DNA of 58,498 nucleotides from Flavobacteriaceae bacterium CG2_30_34_30 (GTDB lineage Bacteria > Bacteroidota > Bacteroidia > Flavobacteriales > Flavobacteriaceae): positions 1 through 58,498 of the forward strand of contig MNYN01000086.1 of the NCBI GenBank assembly GCA_001873105.1. The letters run 5' to 3'. Each line of letters opens with the position of its first letter. Position 1 is the first letter of the stretch. Position numbers and translations under genes: made by a program. The notes under the pieces are model-generated. The model saw only the letters and a list, made by a program, of their open reading frames with translations. It had not been told where the DNA came from and searched no databases. Positions 9,515 to 18,044 of this stretch are shown here, piece after piece.

Positions 9515-9522
9515 AGTCAACC

Positions 9523-9540
9523 TCTCTGCATTGGCAGAGA
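9523..9540 (-). promoter_or_regulatory. Hairpin in the gcvT leader
   Basis: TCTCTGC and GCAGAGA form a perfect 7-bp stem around the loop ATTG, ending 8 bases upstream of the gcvT ATG. It lies inside the predicted leader, close enough to influence ribosome access. It is far too small to be a glycine riboswitch. Confidence 0.4.
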
Positions 9541-9747
9541 TCTCATTTTTAATAGTTAATCCTCTAATTTTATGCGTTTTTCAATCGCAAGCAAATTTAT
9601 TTAAAATAAAATTCTTAACGCCTAAAATGTTTGAATGTTTTGAACAATGGTTGTATTTTAGAGTGGTTATTTGTTATACTTAAAAAAATAATTTAAAATT
9701 ACTATTTTAAGTGTCTTGACGCATTTTTTTAATTTTATCTCTTTATC

Positions 9748-11268
9748 ATGAAAATATATACAGCCAAACAATTTTACGAGGCAGACAAAGCAACTGTTGA
9801 AAAGCAAAAAATCACTTCTATTGATTTGATGGAGCGAGCAGCTGAACTGGTTTTTCAATGGTTAGATGGTCAGTTACAAGGTGCTAAAGTGCCTATTCAT
9901 ATTTTTTGTGGCATAGGAAACAATGGGGGAGATGGATTGGCTTTAGGTAGAATGCTTTTGCAAAAGGAGTATAATGTTACGTGCTATGTGGTTAATTATA
10001 GCAATCAACGGTCGCCTTGTTTTTTGATTAACTACGATCGTATTAAGAATGTGCATCCTCTATGGCCACTTTTAATGAAAGAAGAAAGTGATTTTCCAAA
10101 TATACAAAAAGAAGACATCGTTATAGATGCTATTTTTGGCATTGGACTCAATCGCCCTTTACTGGGTTGGGTAAAAGATCTTATTCAACATTTGAATGCA
10201 TCCCAAGCGTTTATACTCTCTATTGATATTCCTAGTGGTTTGTTTGTGGATATTCCTACTCCAGACAAAGATGCAGTAATAAAAGCGAATATTACGCTAA
10301 CTTTTCAAGCACCTAAATTGGTTTTTTTCCTTCCGGAAACTGCCGTTTTTTCAAAATCAGAAGAAATTTTGCCAATAGGTTTGGATGCAGCATATCTTGC
10401 AAAAACACCAACGGAAGCTGTATTAATTCAAAAACAAGAGATACTTGCGATGTATGTGCCAAGAGAAAAATTTGGACACAAAGGCACCTATGGGCATAGT
10501 TTGCTAATAGGTGGGAGTTACGGAAAAATGGGAGCGGTGACACTGGCAGCCCTTTCCTGTTTGCGCGCTGGAGCCGGAAAAGTTACTGTAGGCATACCTA
10601 AATGTGGGTACACCGTCTTGCAAACCGCAGTTCCGGAAGTTATGGTACTAACCGATACGGATGAAAATGAAATAACCAATTTTTCATTTCCGATACATCC
10701 GGAGGTTATTGGAATTGGAATAGGATTGGGTACTTCAGCCGAAACCGAAAAGGGGTTTTTAAAATTTTTAAAAACACAAAAAAAACCTATGGTGATAGAT
10801 GCCGATGCGCTCAATATTCTTGCAAAAAATCCAAAGTCGCTCAAAGATGTTCCTAAAATGTCAATTTTGACTCCGCATCCGGGGGAGTTGGAACGATTGA
10901 TTGGTAGATGGACAGATGATTTTGATAAATTAATAAAAACAAAAGCACTTTCAAAAAAGCACCATTTGGTTATAGTAATTAAAGGAGCTCATACCATAAC
11001 TGTGTATCAAGACAAATTGTATGTAAATACCACAGGAAGTCCAGGAATGGCAACTGCAGGCTCTGGAGATGTGCTAACCGGAATAATTACCGGATTAATT
11101 TCACAAGGATATGGAACACTTGATGCTGCTATCTTCGGTGTTTATTTACACGGAAGTGCCGGAGATATCGCTGTGCAAAAAACAGGTTATGAATCGCTTA
11201 TCGCTGGGGATATTGTATCCCATATTGGTGATGCTTATTTGGAATTGATTAGAGTTGATGAGAAATAA
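9748..11268 (+). CDS. nnr: Bifunctional NAD(P)H-hydrate epimerase / ADP-dependent dehydratase
   Basis: A 506-residue fused metabolite-repair enzyme. The N-terminal YjeF_N domain (about 1-215) carries GIGNNGGDGLALGRML and DAIFGIGL and epimerises damaged NAD(P)H hydrates. The C-terminal ribokinase-like domain (about 225-500) carries GGSYGKMGA, DADALN, LTPHPGELERL and the nucleotide site GSPGMATAGSGDVLTG, and dehydrates the S-hydrate with ADP. Order and length match the NnrE-NnrD fusion widespread in bacteria. Transcribed divergently from gcvT across about 230 bases; convergent with uvrA. Confidence 0.94.
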   Translation: MKIYTAKQFYEADKATVEKQKITSIDLMERAAELVFQWLDGQLQGAKVPIHIFCGIGNNGGDGLALGRMLLQKEYNVTCYVVNYSNQRSPCFLINYDRIKNVHPLWPLLMKEESDFPNIQKEDIVIDAIFGIGLNRPLLGWVKDLIQHLNASQAFILSIDIPSGLFVDIPTPDKDAVIKANITLTFQAPKLVFFLPETAVFSKSEEILPIGLDAAYLAKTPTEAVLIQKQEILAMYVPREKFGHKGTYGHSLLIGGSYGKMGAVTLAALSCLRAGAGKVTVGIPKCGYTVLQTAVPEVMVLTDTDENEITNFSFPIHPEVIGIGIGLGTSAETEKGFLKFLKTQKKPMVIDADALNILAKNPKSLKDVPKMSILTPHPGELERLIGRWTDDFDKLIKTKALSKKHHLVIVIKGAHTITVYQDKLYVNTTGSPGMATAGSGDVLTGIITGLISQGYGTLDAAIFGVYLHGSAGDIAVQKTGYESLIAGDIVSHIGDAYLELIRVDEK

Positions 11269-11353
11269 TGAAATTCTAATAAGTACAGTATGTTATTACC
11301 TTGGTTTTTTTATCCTATTTCTCTTAGATATTCAACAACTTGAATTATAGAGA

Positions 11354-14149
11354 TTAAAGTTTTTCTTTTAAATATGCCCCTGTAATAGAGTCTTTAATTT
11401 TTATAATTTCCTCTGGCGTTCCTGTAGCAAGTATATTTCCTCCATTTTCACCTCCTTCGGGACCTAAATCAATTATGTAATCGGCACATTTTATCAGGTC
11501 TAAATTATGTTCTACTACAATGATGGAATGCCCTTTTTCTATAAGCGCCTCAAAGGATTTTAATAATTTTTTGATGTCGTGAAAATGAAGTCCGGTAGTA
11601 GGTTCGTCAAAAATAAATAAGGTTTTATCCTTGGTATCGCCTTTTACTAAAAAAGAAGCTAGTTTGATACGTTGTGCCTCACCTCCAGAAAGAGTTGACG
11701 AACTTTGCCCCAATTGCACATAGCCTAAACCTACATCTTGAAGGGGCTTAAGTTTGCTATATACTTTTTTTTCTTCATGGGTTTTGAAAAAGGCAATAGC
11801 ATCGTCTATAGTCATGTTTAAAACATCATCAATATTTTTTCCTTCAAAAGTCACCTCTAGGACTTCTTTTTTAAAGCGTTTTCCATTGCAGGTTTCACAT
11901 TCCAGATGTACATCGGCCATAAATTGCATTTCAATAGTTACTTCTCCTTCGCCTTTGCAGGTTTCACATCTTCCTCCATCCACATTGAAAGAGAAATGTT
12001 TAGGTTGGTAATTTCTTATTTTAGCAAGTTTTTGTTTGGTAAATAAAGCCCTGATTTCGTCATAGGCTTTTATATAGGTTACCGGATTTGAGCGGCTGGA
12101 CCTTCCTATTGGGTTTTGGTCAATAAACTCGATGTTTCTTAGATTTTCATATTTACCCTCTAGTTTGGAAAACTGCCCTGGTTTTTCTCCAGTTCCTGTT
12201 AGTTGTCTTTGTAAAGCAGGATATAAAATTTTCTTAACCAAGGTGCTTTTTCCACTACCCGAAACTCCGGTTACAGCTACAAAAGAGGCTAAAGGAAAGG
12301 TTACATCGATGTTTTTTAAATTGTTTTGTCTGGCCCCAATTACTTTAATAAAGTACTGCGATTTTCTTCTTTTTTTTGGCACTTCAATTTGCATGCTATG
12401 ATTGAGGTATTGCGAAGTGAGCGAGGTTTGATTTAATATTTCTTCATACGTGCCGTGTGCAACAATTTCTCCACCATAACTTCCTGCTTCAGGACCAACA
12501 TCAATAATGGTATCAGCGGCTTTCATTATATCTTCATCGTGCTCGACCACTATAACAGTATTTCCTAAATCTCGAAGATTTTGCAATACACCAATTAATC
12601 GCACTGTATCTTTTGGATGTAATCCAATACTGGGTTCGTCTAATATATACATGGAGCCAACAAGGCTACTACCCAAGGAAGTTGCTAAATTAATGCGTTG
12701 AGATTCACCACCGGAAAGGGTATTAGATTTTCGGTTTAAGGTGAGGTAATTTAAACCAACATTTTTTAAAAAAGAGAGACGGTTATTAATTTCTGTGAGT
12801 AACCGTTTTGCTATTTCTTTATCTGAATGGTGGAGCTCTATTTCTTGGAAAAACAGAGCAAGATTGTCTATAGAAAGTTCTACTAATTCAGAAATGGATT
12901 TGTTTGCTACTTTTACATAATTGGCTTCCACACGCAGTCTTTTTCCTCTACAAGTGTTGCATTTGGTCTTACCGCGATACCTGGAAAGCATCACACGATT
13001 TTGAATTTTATAACTTTTTTCCTCTAAATATTTAAAAAAGGAATGTAAGCCTTCAAAGTACTTGTTTCCATCCCAAACCAGTTGTTTTTGCTCCTCGGTA
13101 AGTTCAAACCACGGTTTATGGATGGGAAAATCAAATTTGTAAGCGTTATTAACCAATTGGTCACGATACCAGCTCATACTTTCCCCACGCCAAGGATAAA
13201 TACAATTTTCAAAAACGGAAAGGGAGGTGTTAGGAATGACCAATTCTTCATCAACACCTATAACGTCGCCATAACCTTCGCAAGTAGGACAAGCTCCATA
13301 AGGATTATTAAAGCTGAATAAATGAATGCTAGGTTCCAAAAATACCATGCCATCGGCTTCAAAACGGTTATTAAACTCTCGTATATGGTTGTTTTCAATA
13401 TCTTCTAGAAACAAAACTCCTTTTCCCTCAAAAAAAGCTATCTCTATTGCATCTGTAAGGCGGTTGTAAAAGTCTTCTTCGTTTTTTGTGATAATTCTAT
13501 CTACAACAAGAAAAACTTCTTCGGCATTATATTCATTTGTCTCTAATAAAAAGTCTTCTATTCTTAAAATTTTGTTTTTGTGTTGTATTCTGGCATATCC
13601 TTGTTGTGCAAGTGCTTTTAGTTTATTGATTAATGTTCTTCCTTCCTCTAAAAGAATAGGAACTAGAAGGAGGAGTTTTTTTCTTTCTTCTAAAGTTTTT
13701 ATATAGTCAATAACAACTTGAGTTGTATCTTTTTTTACTTCAATTCCAGAAATAGGAGAGTAGGTTCTTCCGATTCTAGCATAGAGAAGTTTTAGATAAT
13801 CATAAATTTCAGTAGAAGTGCCAACAGTAGATCTAGGATTTGTAGTGTTTACTTTTTGTTCAATGGCTATAGCCGGTGCAATACCTTTTATATAATCCAC
13901 TTTAGGTTTGTTTAATTTGCCTAGAAATTGTCTGGCATAAGAAGAAAGACTTTCAACATAACGGCGTTGTCCTTCGGCATACAAAGTGTCGAATGCCAAA
14001 GTAGATTTTCCGGAACCGGAGAGGCCGGTGATTACTATTAATTTATTTCGCGGAATAACAACATCTATATTTTTTAAATTATGAAGCTTTGCACCTTTTA
14101 TAAGGATGTTTTGTTTTGGATCTACAGCGTCTATTTTCAATGCAGTCAA
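11354..14149 (-). CDS. uvrA: Excinuclease ABC subunit UvrA
   Basis: A 931-residue ABC-type DNA damage sensor of nucleotide excision repair. First ATPase: Walker A GLSGSGKST, the UvrB-binding region (about 130-245, present), zinc module CPTC...CNTC, signature LSGGESQRI and Walker B YILDEPSIGLH. Second ATPase: GVSGSGKST, zinc module CETC...CETC, signature LSGGEAQRI, LFIFDEPTTGLHF. The UvrB-binding domain argues against the short UvrA2 class. Flavobacteria commonly encode two UvrA paralogues; this one has the NTTNPRSTVGTSTEIYDYL type of N terminus, so it may be the second copy. UvrB is not adjacent. A TACCTTTG -7-like element sits just upstream on this strand (14172-14165). Confidence 0.93.
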   Translation of the reverse strand: MTALKIDAVDPKQNILIKGAKLHNLKNIDVVIPRNKLIVITGLSGSGKSTLAFDTLYAEGQRRYVESLSSYARQFLGKLNKPKVDYIKGIAPAIAIEQKVNTTNPRSTVGTSTEIYDYLKLLYARIGRTYSPISGIEVKKDTTQVVIDYIKTLEERKKLLLLVPILLEEGRTLINKLKALAQQGYARIQHKNKILRIEDFLLETNEYNAEEVFLVVDRIITKNEEDFYNRLTDAIEIAFFEGKGVLFLEDIENNHIREFNNRFEADGMVFLEPSIHLFSFNNPYGACPTCEGYGDVIGVDEELVIPNTSLSVFENCIYPWRGESMSWYRDQLVNNAYKFDFPIHKPWFELTEEQKQLVWDGNKYFEGLHSFFKYLEEKSYKIQNRVMLSRYRGKTKCNTCRGKRLRVEANYVKVANKSISELVELSIDNLALFFQEIELHHSDKEIAKRLLTEINNRLSFLKNVGLNYLTLNRKSNTLSGGESQRINLATSLGSSLVGSMYILDEPSIGLHPKDTVRLIGVLQNLRDLGNTVIVVEHDEDIMKAADTIIDVGPEAGSYGGEIVAHGTYEEILNQTSLTSQYLNHSMQIEVPKKRRKSQYFIKVIGARQNNLKNIDVTFPLASFVAVTGVSGSGKSTLVKKILYPALQRQLTGTGEKPGQFSKLEGKYENLRNIEFIDQNPIGRSSRSNPVTYIKAYDEIRALFTKQKLAKIRNYQPKHFSFNVDGGRCETCKGEGEVTIEMQFMADVHLECETCNGKRFKKEVLEVTFEGKNIDDVLNMTIDDAIAFFKTHEEKKVYSKLKPLQDVGLGYVQLGQSSSTLSGGEAQRIKLASFLVKGDTKDKTLFIFDEPTTGLHFHDIKKLLKSFEALIEKGHSIIVVEHNLDLIKCADYIIDLGPEGGENGGNILATGTPEEIIKIKDSITGAYLKEKL

Positions 14150-14310
14150 TATTTTTTAGGGATACAAAGGTACTATTTTGAAAGTGTCTTTGTAAATGTA
14201 ATTTTATTAATTTTTCGAAAATTAGGTGGTAGGGTAATCTGAAATGCAACTGTTATTAATGAAAAGTATTGTTTTTTACTAAAATAAATTATGTTAAAAA
14301 AATTAACTTA

Positions 14311-14343
14311 TTTGCATTTGTAAAATCTTTGTTGTTATATTTA
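14311..14343 (+). promoter_or_regulatory. Probable promoter of the ECF sigma factor gene
   Basis: TTTG (14311-14314), a 21-base spacer, then TATATTTA (14336-14343), one base off TAnnTTTG. Initiation near 14350 would give an 80-100 base leader before the sigma gene, longer than for most genes here. The region 14150-14428 otherwise contains no gene that I can see. Confidence 0.5.
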
Positions 14344-14428
14344 CGTCAAGTTAACACAAACTAACAAAAACGTAGCCTATAGCATAGCATTACTTTTTAA
14401 ACTAAATAATTTAAATCCATAAGGGTTT

Positions 14429-15034
14429 ATGCCATTTTTAAAATCTAATGATATGAATACTTCACCTACAGATGCATTCCTAGTAAGCGCATACATAAGC
14501 GGAAACGAAAAAGCTTTATCAGATCTTATTGAACGACATAAACAACGAGTATATAGTTTTATTTACTCAAAAGTTTACGATCGAGATGTTACCGAAGATA
14601 TTTTTCAGGACACCTTTATCAAAGTAATTAAAACATTAAAACGCGGTGCATATAATGAGGAAGGTAAGTTTCTTCCATGGGTAATGCGTATTTCGCACAA
14701 TTTAATTATAGATCACTTCCGAAAAAACAACAGAATGCCTAAGTTTGAAAACAATGGTGATTTTAATATTTTTTCTGTTTTATGTGATGATGATTTAAAT
14801 ATAGAGCGTAAAATTATTAAAGGGCAGGTAGAAGAAGATCTGAGAAGAATTATTGAGGAGTTACCTGAAGATCAAAAAGAAGTTTTGATAATGCGTTTGT
14901 ACAGGGATATGAGTTTTAAAGAAATATCAGAACAAACAGGAGTGAGTATTAATACGGCATTGGGGAGAATGCGGTATGCACTTATCAATTTACGTAAAGT
15001 AATAGATAAGCATAATATTGTATTAGTAAATTAA
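14429..15034 (+). CDS. ECF-type RNA polymerase sigma-70 family factor
   Basis: A 201-residue sigma factor with region 2 (LIERHKQRVYSFIYSKVYDRDVTEDIFQDTFIK in part: DVTEDIFQDTFIKV; WVMRISHNLIIDHFRK) and region 4 (LPEDQKEVLIMRLYRDMSFKEISEQTGVSINTALGRMRYAL in part: SFKEISEQTGVS helix-turn-helix). Region 1.1 and region 3 are absent, as in ECF factors. No transmembrane anti-sigma gene of the FecR type follows; instead there is a structured gap and a 48-residue protein. Two starts are possible, ATG at 14429 or ATG at 14453 (MNTSPTD), the second being close to where homologues usually begin. The protein is strongly conserved among flavobacteria as I know them, which suggests a housekeeping role. Confidence 0.9.
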   Translation: MPFLKSNDMNTSPTDAFLVSAYISGNEKALSDLIERHKQRVYSFIYSKVYDRDVTEDIFQDTFIKVIKTLKRGAYNEEGKFLPWVMRISHNLIIDHFRKNNRMPKFENNGDFNIFSVLCDDDLNIERKIIKGQVEEDLRRIIEELPEDQKEVLIMRLYRDMSFKEISEQTGVSINTALGRMRYALINLRKVIDKHNIVLVN

Positions 15035-15048
15035 TACAATAAAAGTTT

Positions 15049-15083
15049 TTTTGATGCGTTACCATGTAACACTAACATCAAAA
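15049..15083 (+). promoter_or_regulatory. Two-tier stem-loop between the sigma gene and the 48-residue gene
   Basis: Outer stem TTTTGATG (15049-15056) with CATCAAAA (15076-15083); inner stem GTTAC (15058-15062) with GTAAC (15066-15070) and a 3-base loop. It begins 14 bases after the sigma stop codon and ends 9 bases before the next ATG, so it could control expression of the small gene or act as an RNA-processing site. It is not followed by a U tract, so it is not a simple terminator. Confidence 0.45.
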
Positions 15084-15092
15084 CAGCTATAA

Positions 15093-15239
15093 ATGGAAAA
15101 AACTTACTCTAAAATCTCACCGGAAACGATGAGTAATTTATCCCCAAAAGCGGAAACTATTAAATTTCTGCTTGATTATTCGAAGGCTTTAAGTGTTATA
15201 GATTGTTATAAATGGAAGTTTGAAGCACTTCTAAACTAA
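15093..15239 (+). CDS. 48-residue protein downstream of the ECF sigma factor
   Basis: A short frame, ATG at 15093 to TAA at 15237-15239, beginning MEKTYSKISPETM and ending KWKFEALLN. It has no membrane segment; the middle (AETIKFLLDYSKALSVI) would form an amphipathic helix. It lies 58 bases after the sigma gene on the same strand and is followed immediately by a strong terminator, so it is the last gene of that unit. I recall similarly short proteins with the pattern ETIKFLLDYSKAL after this sigma factor in other flavobacteria; that memory cannot be checked here. Function unknown; a sigma-factor partner or anti-sigma peptide is one possibility, inferred only from position. Confidence 0.75.
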   Translation: MEKTYSKISPETMSNLSPKAETIKFLLDYSKALSVIDCYKWKFEALLN

Positions 15240-15246
15240 ACTTTGG

Positions 15247-15277
15247 AAAAGTCCCGTTACACACGGGACTTTTTTTT
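15247..15277 (+). terminator. Strong intrinsic terminator, shared with nth
   Basis: Stem AAAAGTCCCGT with ACGGGACTTTT around a 5-base loop (TACAC, 15258-15262), followed by TTTT. It ends the sigma/48-residue unit. The same stem on the minus strand contains the last five codons and the start of the stop codon of nth, and is followed there by TTTTCC, so it probably serves both directions. Confidence 0.85.
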
Positions 15278-15919
15278 GTAGTATGCCTCAAGGACCGATT
15301 TTCTTCCTATTGTTTTGGTAATGATATCTTTCTCTAAATTCCATCCTCTTGCAGGGGAATACTGTCTGCCATACCAAATTATTTGTAAATGCAATGTATT
15401 CCATAATTTCTTCGGAAATAATCGTTTTGCATCTTTTTCTGTTTGCACAACATTTTTTCCATTGCTAAATCCCCATCGGTACATCAATCGATGTATATGG
15501 GTGTCCACAGGAAAAGCCGGAATATGAAATGCCTGCGACATCACAACGCTTGCTGTTTTATGACCCACAGCGGGTAAAGCCTCTAAATCTTCAAAACTAG
15601 CAGGAACTCTACCATTATGTTTGTTTATGAGAATGTGTGATAAGTTATATATACCTTTTGCCTTCATAGGCGAAAGACCTACAGGTTTTATAATTTTTCT
15701 AATTTCTTCTACAGAAAGTTTTATCATATCATAAGGATTATCGGCTTTTGAAAATAAAATGGGAGTGATAAGATTTACGCGAACATCGGTACTTTGTGCA
15801 GAAAGTATTACTGCGATAAGTAGAGTATATGGATCTTTGTGATCCAAAGGTAGAAGTATATCCGGGTATATTTTATTTAACGTTTTAATAACAAAATGTA
15901 CCTTTTCTTGCTTAGTCAT
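15257..15919 (-). CDS. nth: Endonuclease III (no iron-sulfur cluster motif)
   Basis: A 220-residue base-excision-repair DNA glycosylase/AP lyase of the HhH-GPD superfamily. The helix-hairpin-helix LEALPAVGHKTASVV contains the catalytic lysine, and the conserved aspartate is in FPVDTHIHRL. The C terminus lacks the C-X6-C-X2-C-X5-C cluster ligands of E. coli Nth; the corresponding stretch reads IIWYGRQYSPARGWNLEKDII and has no cysteine. This cluster-less form is, to my knowledge, usual in flavobacteria. The final codons (KKKSRV) lie within the convergent terminator hairpin. Confidence 0.92.
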   Translation of the reverse strand: MTKQEKVHFVIKTLNKIYPDILLPLDHKDPYTLLIAVILSAQSTDVRVNLITPILFSKADNPYDMIKLSVEEIRKIIKPVGLSPMKAKGIYNLSHILINKHNGRVPASFEDLEALPAVGHKTASVVMSQAFHIPAFPVDTHIHRLMYRWGFSNGKNVVQTEKDAKRLFPKKLWNTLHLQIIWYGRQYSPARGWNLEKDIITKTIGRKSVLEAYYKKKSRV

Positions 15920-16017
15920 TTTTTATATATTTAAAAAGCTAAAAATACAAGAATTATCAAGGACATACAATTTAAGTTTTAAAAGGCGTAAACTAAATAA
16001 ACAAATACATTAAAACC

Positions 16018-16470
16018 ATGAAAACATTAGGCATTGGAGACAAAGTACCAAATTTTACTACTAAAGATCAAGATGGAAAACGGATTTCCCTATCCGATTA
16101 CAAAGGGAAAAAACTTATTGTTTTTTTCTATCCAAAAGCCAATACACCAGGATGTACAGAGGAAGCCTGTAATTTAAAAGATAATTATAAAGCATTGCAA
16201 GAAGAAGGATATGAATTATTAGGTGTTAGTGCAGATAGTGAAAAAGAGCAAAAGAAATTTAAGGACAAATTTGCATTTCCTTTTCCCCTGTTGGCAGATG
16301 AAGACAAAACAGTTATTTCCATTTTTGGTGTATGGGGGCCTAAAAAGTTTATGGGCAAGGAGTATGAAGGTATTCACCGTATGACATATGTTATCGACGA
16401 AAAAGGGGTGGTTAAAAAAGTAATTGATAAGGTGAAAACAAAAGACCACGCGGCTCAGTTGCTGGGTTAG
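16018..16470 (+). CDS. bcp: Thioredoxin-dependent thiol peroxidase (BCP-type peroxiredoxin)
   Basis: A 150-residue peroxiredoxin that reduces H2O2 and organic hydroperoxides. The peroxidatic cysteine is in NTPGCTEEAC and the putative resolving cysteine is the second C of the same motif, five residues on, as in BCP/PrxQ. FYPKANTPGCT, LLADEDKTV and HRMTYVIDEKG follow the family. Single gene, divergent from nth and convergent with the 485-residue gene; length is standard. Confidence 0.94.
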   Translation: MKTLGIGDKVPNFTTKDQDGKRISLSDYKGKKLIVFFYPKANTPGCTEEACNLKDNYKALQEEGYELLGVSADSEKEQKKFKDKFAFPFPLLADEDKTVISIFGVWGPKKFMGKEYEGIHRMTYVIDEKGVVKKVIDKVKTKDHAAQLLG

Positions 16471-16504
16471 TTTTCATCTTTTTAAAACAGTATTGATACG
16501 CCTT

Positions 16505-17962
16505 TTATTGTTTAGTGGCTTCCTGTCTTATAGCTTGATGGCCAAATAAGTTTTTCTCTTTTATAATTTTAGAAACTCCCGGAGGAAGCATTACTTCCCA
16601 ACCATCATTTCCATCTGAAATCATTTGCAATACTTCTCTGGAGAAAATATTTAAAATATCCGGATTATAATCTTCAATATCTACTACTTTACCATTGTAT
16701 TTAAAAAATTTATACAATTCTTTCATACGAGGATGTACTTTTAAATTTTCACTTGTTGTAATTTCGTTAGTTACAACATCTTGCATTGGGTATAAATAAA
16801 CTTTAAGGTCTTTAAAGAATAGTTTTCCAAAAGCTTCTAAAATCCCTCCACTTAAATGTCTGTAATATTTTTCATCAAATATATCAATCAAGTTGTTAAC
16901 ACCCATGGTAAGACCCATTCGAGCTTTAGTATATCTTGAAAAGTATTCTACAAGTTTGTAATATTCTTGGAAATTAGAAATTAAAACGGTATGCCCAAGA
17001 GAACAAAGCAAACGGGCTCGGTCCATAAAATCTTCTTCGTCAATTTCTCCTTCAGCACGTAAATTAGAAAGGGTGATTTCAAAAAGGCAAATGGTGTTTT
17101 CTTTATCTACTTTATTTTCATGGACAAAAATATCATACGAGCGTTCATACATGTCAATGTTTACTTTGGTAACCGGTCTAAAACTTCCCCGAAGAGCTAG
17201 GATATTTTTTTTGTAGAGTACGGCTGCCGGCAGCATATTGTTGCCGTCTGGACCAAACATAACGGCTTCAGTCATTCCATTTTTAATAAGCTGTAAACTC
17301 ATCAAACGATTATCTACTTTTTCAAATCTAGGACCTGAAAAATTAATCATATCTATTTCAATTTGATCTTTATCAATATGGTCATACAAATAACGGAGTA
17401 ATTTTCTAGGCTCATCATGTTTGTAATAAGCGCCGTATATTAAATTAACCCCTAAGGTTCCTAAAGTAATTTGTTGCAGTTTTGCGTCATTTTCTAAGAA
17501 TCTTGCGTGCAAAATAATTTCATTATAATCTTCGTTCGGATCCATTTGAAATTTAATACCGACCCAGCCGTGCCCTTTAAATTTTTTTGCAAAATCTATG
17601 GTTGCTACGGTATTTGCATAAGCAAAGAAAAGTTTACTGGGGTGCTTTTCTCTAGAAATACGATCTTCCATTAATTGCATTTCGTGGAATAGCATTTTTT
17701 TAAGCCGTGCTTCTGTTACATACCTTCCATCATCTTCCACACCATAAATAGCATCACTAAAATCTTTATCGTAAGCAGACATGGCTTTGGCAATGGTACC
17801 AGACGCTCCACCAGCTCTAAAAAAATTACGAACAGTTTCTTGACCGGCACCAATTTCGGCGAAAGTTCCGTAAATATTTTCGTTAAGATTGATTCGAAGG
17901 GATTTACTCTTTATGGAGGGTATTTGTTCAAATTCTTTATCCCCTTTGATAGTTTCCGGCAT
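16505..17962 (-). CDS. Large conserved cytoplasmic protein of unknown function
   Basis: A 485-residue soluble protein without signal peptide or membrane segments. It opens with a distinctive conserved block (NLNENIYGTFAEIGAGQE then VRNFFRAGGASGTIAKAMSAYDK) and continues with FANTVATIDFAKKFKGHGWVG, GTLGVNLIYGAYY, MFGPDGNNMLPAAVLYKKN and LISNFQEYYKLVEYFSRYT. I recognise it as a family spread over Bacteroidota and some other phyla that databases often label 'TonB-dependent receptor' or 'nicotinate-nucleotide adenylyltransferase'; neither label fits, since there is no beta-barrel signature, no signal peptide and no HxGH nucleotidyl-transfer motif. Its promoter is well defined (17992-18021). Confidence 0.8.
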   Translation of the reverse strand: MPETIKGDKEFEQIPSIKSKSLRINLNENIYGTFAEIGAGQETVRNFFRAGGASGTIAKAMSAYDKDFSDAIYGVEDDGRYVTEARLKKMLFHEMQLMEDRISREKHPSKLFFAYANTVATIDFAKKFKGHGWVGIKFQMDPNEDYNEIILHARFLENDAKLQQITLGTLGVNLIYGAYYKHDEPRKLLRYLYDHIDKDQIEIDMINFSGPRFEKVDNRLMSLQLIKNGMTEAVMFGPDGNNMLPAAVLYKKNILALRGSFRPVTKVNIDMYERSYDIFVHENKVDKENTICLFEITLSNLRAEGEIDEEDFMDRARLLCSLGHTVLISNFQEYYKLVEYFSRYTKARMGLTMGVNNLIDIFDEKYYRHLSGGILEAFGKLFFKDLKVYLYPMQDVVTNEITTSENLKVHPRMKELYKFFKYNGKVVDIEDYNPDILNIFSREVLQMISDGNDGWEVMLPPGVSKIIKEKNLFGHQAIRQEATKQ

Positions 17963-17991
17963 AGTGTTACGGTTAAGAAATTATTTCTATA

Positions 17992-18021
17992 CAAAGGTAC
18001 TAAATAAGACAGCCAAACAAA
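17992..18021 (-). promoter_or_regulatory. Promoter of the 485-residue protein gene
   Basis: On the minus strand TTTG (18021-18018), an 18-base spacer and TACCTTTG (17999-17992). Initiation near 17985 gives a leader of about 23 bases. On the opposite strand TAGTTTTG (18032-18039) ends only 5 bases before the MBL hydrolase ATG, so that transcript may be nearly leaderless. Confidence 0.6.
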
Positions 18022-18044
18022 AAAATATCTTTAGTTTTGTATGT

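Noticed and set aside
9523..9600. Glycine riboswitch upstream of gcvT
   Set aside because: The leader is about 70 bases with a single small hairpin; the conserved tandem aptamer core is absent.
16505..17962. TonB-dependent receptor or nicotinate-nucleotide adenylyltransferase
   Set aside because: No signal peptide, plug/barrel motifs or HxGH nucleotidyltransferase motif.
17889..18044. Longer start for the MBL-fold hydrolase
   Set aside because: The extra 52 residues are antisense to the start of the neighbouring gene and unlike the family.
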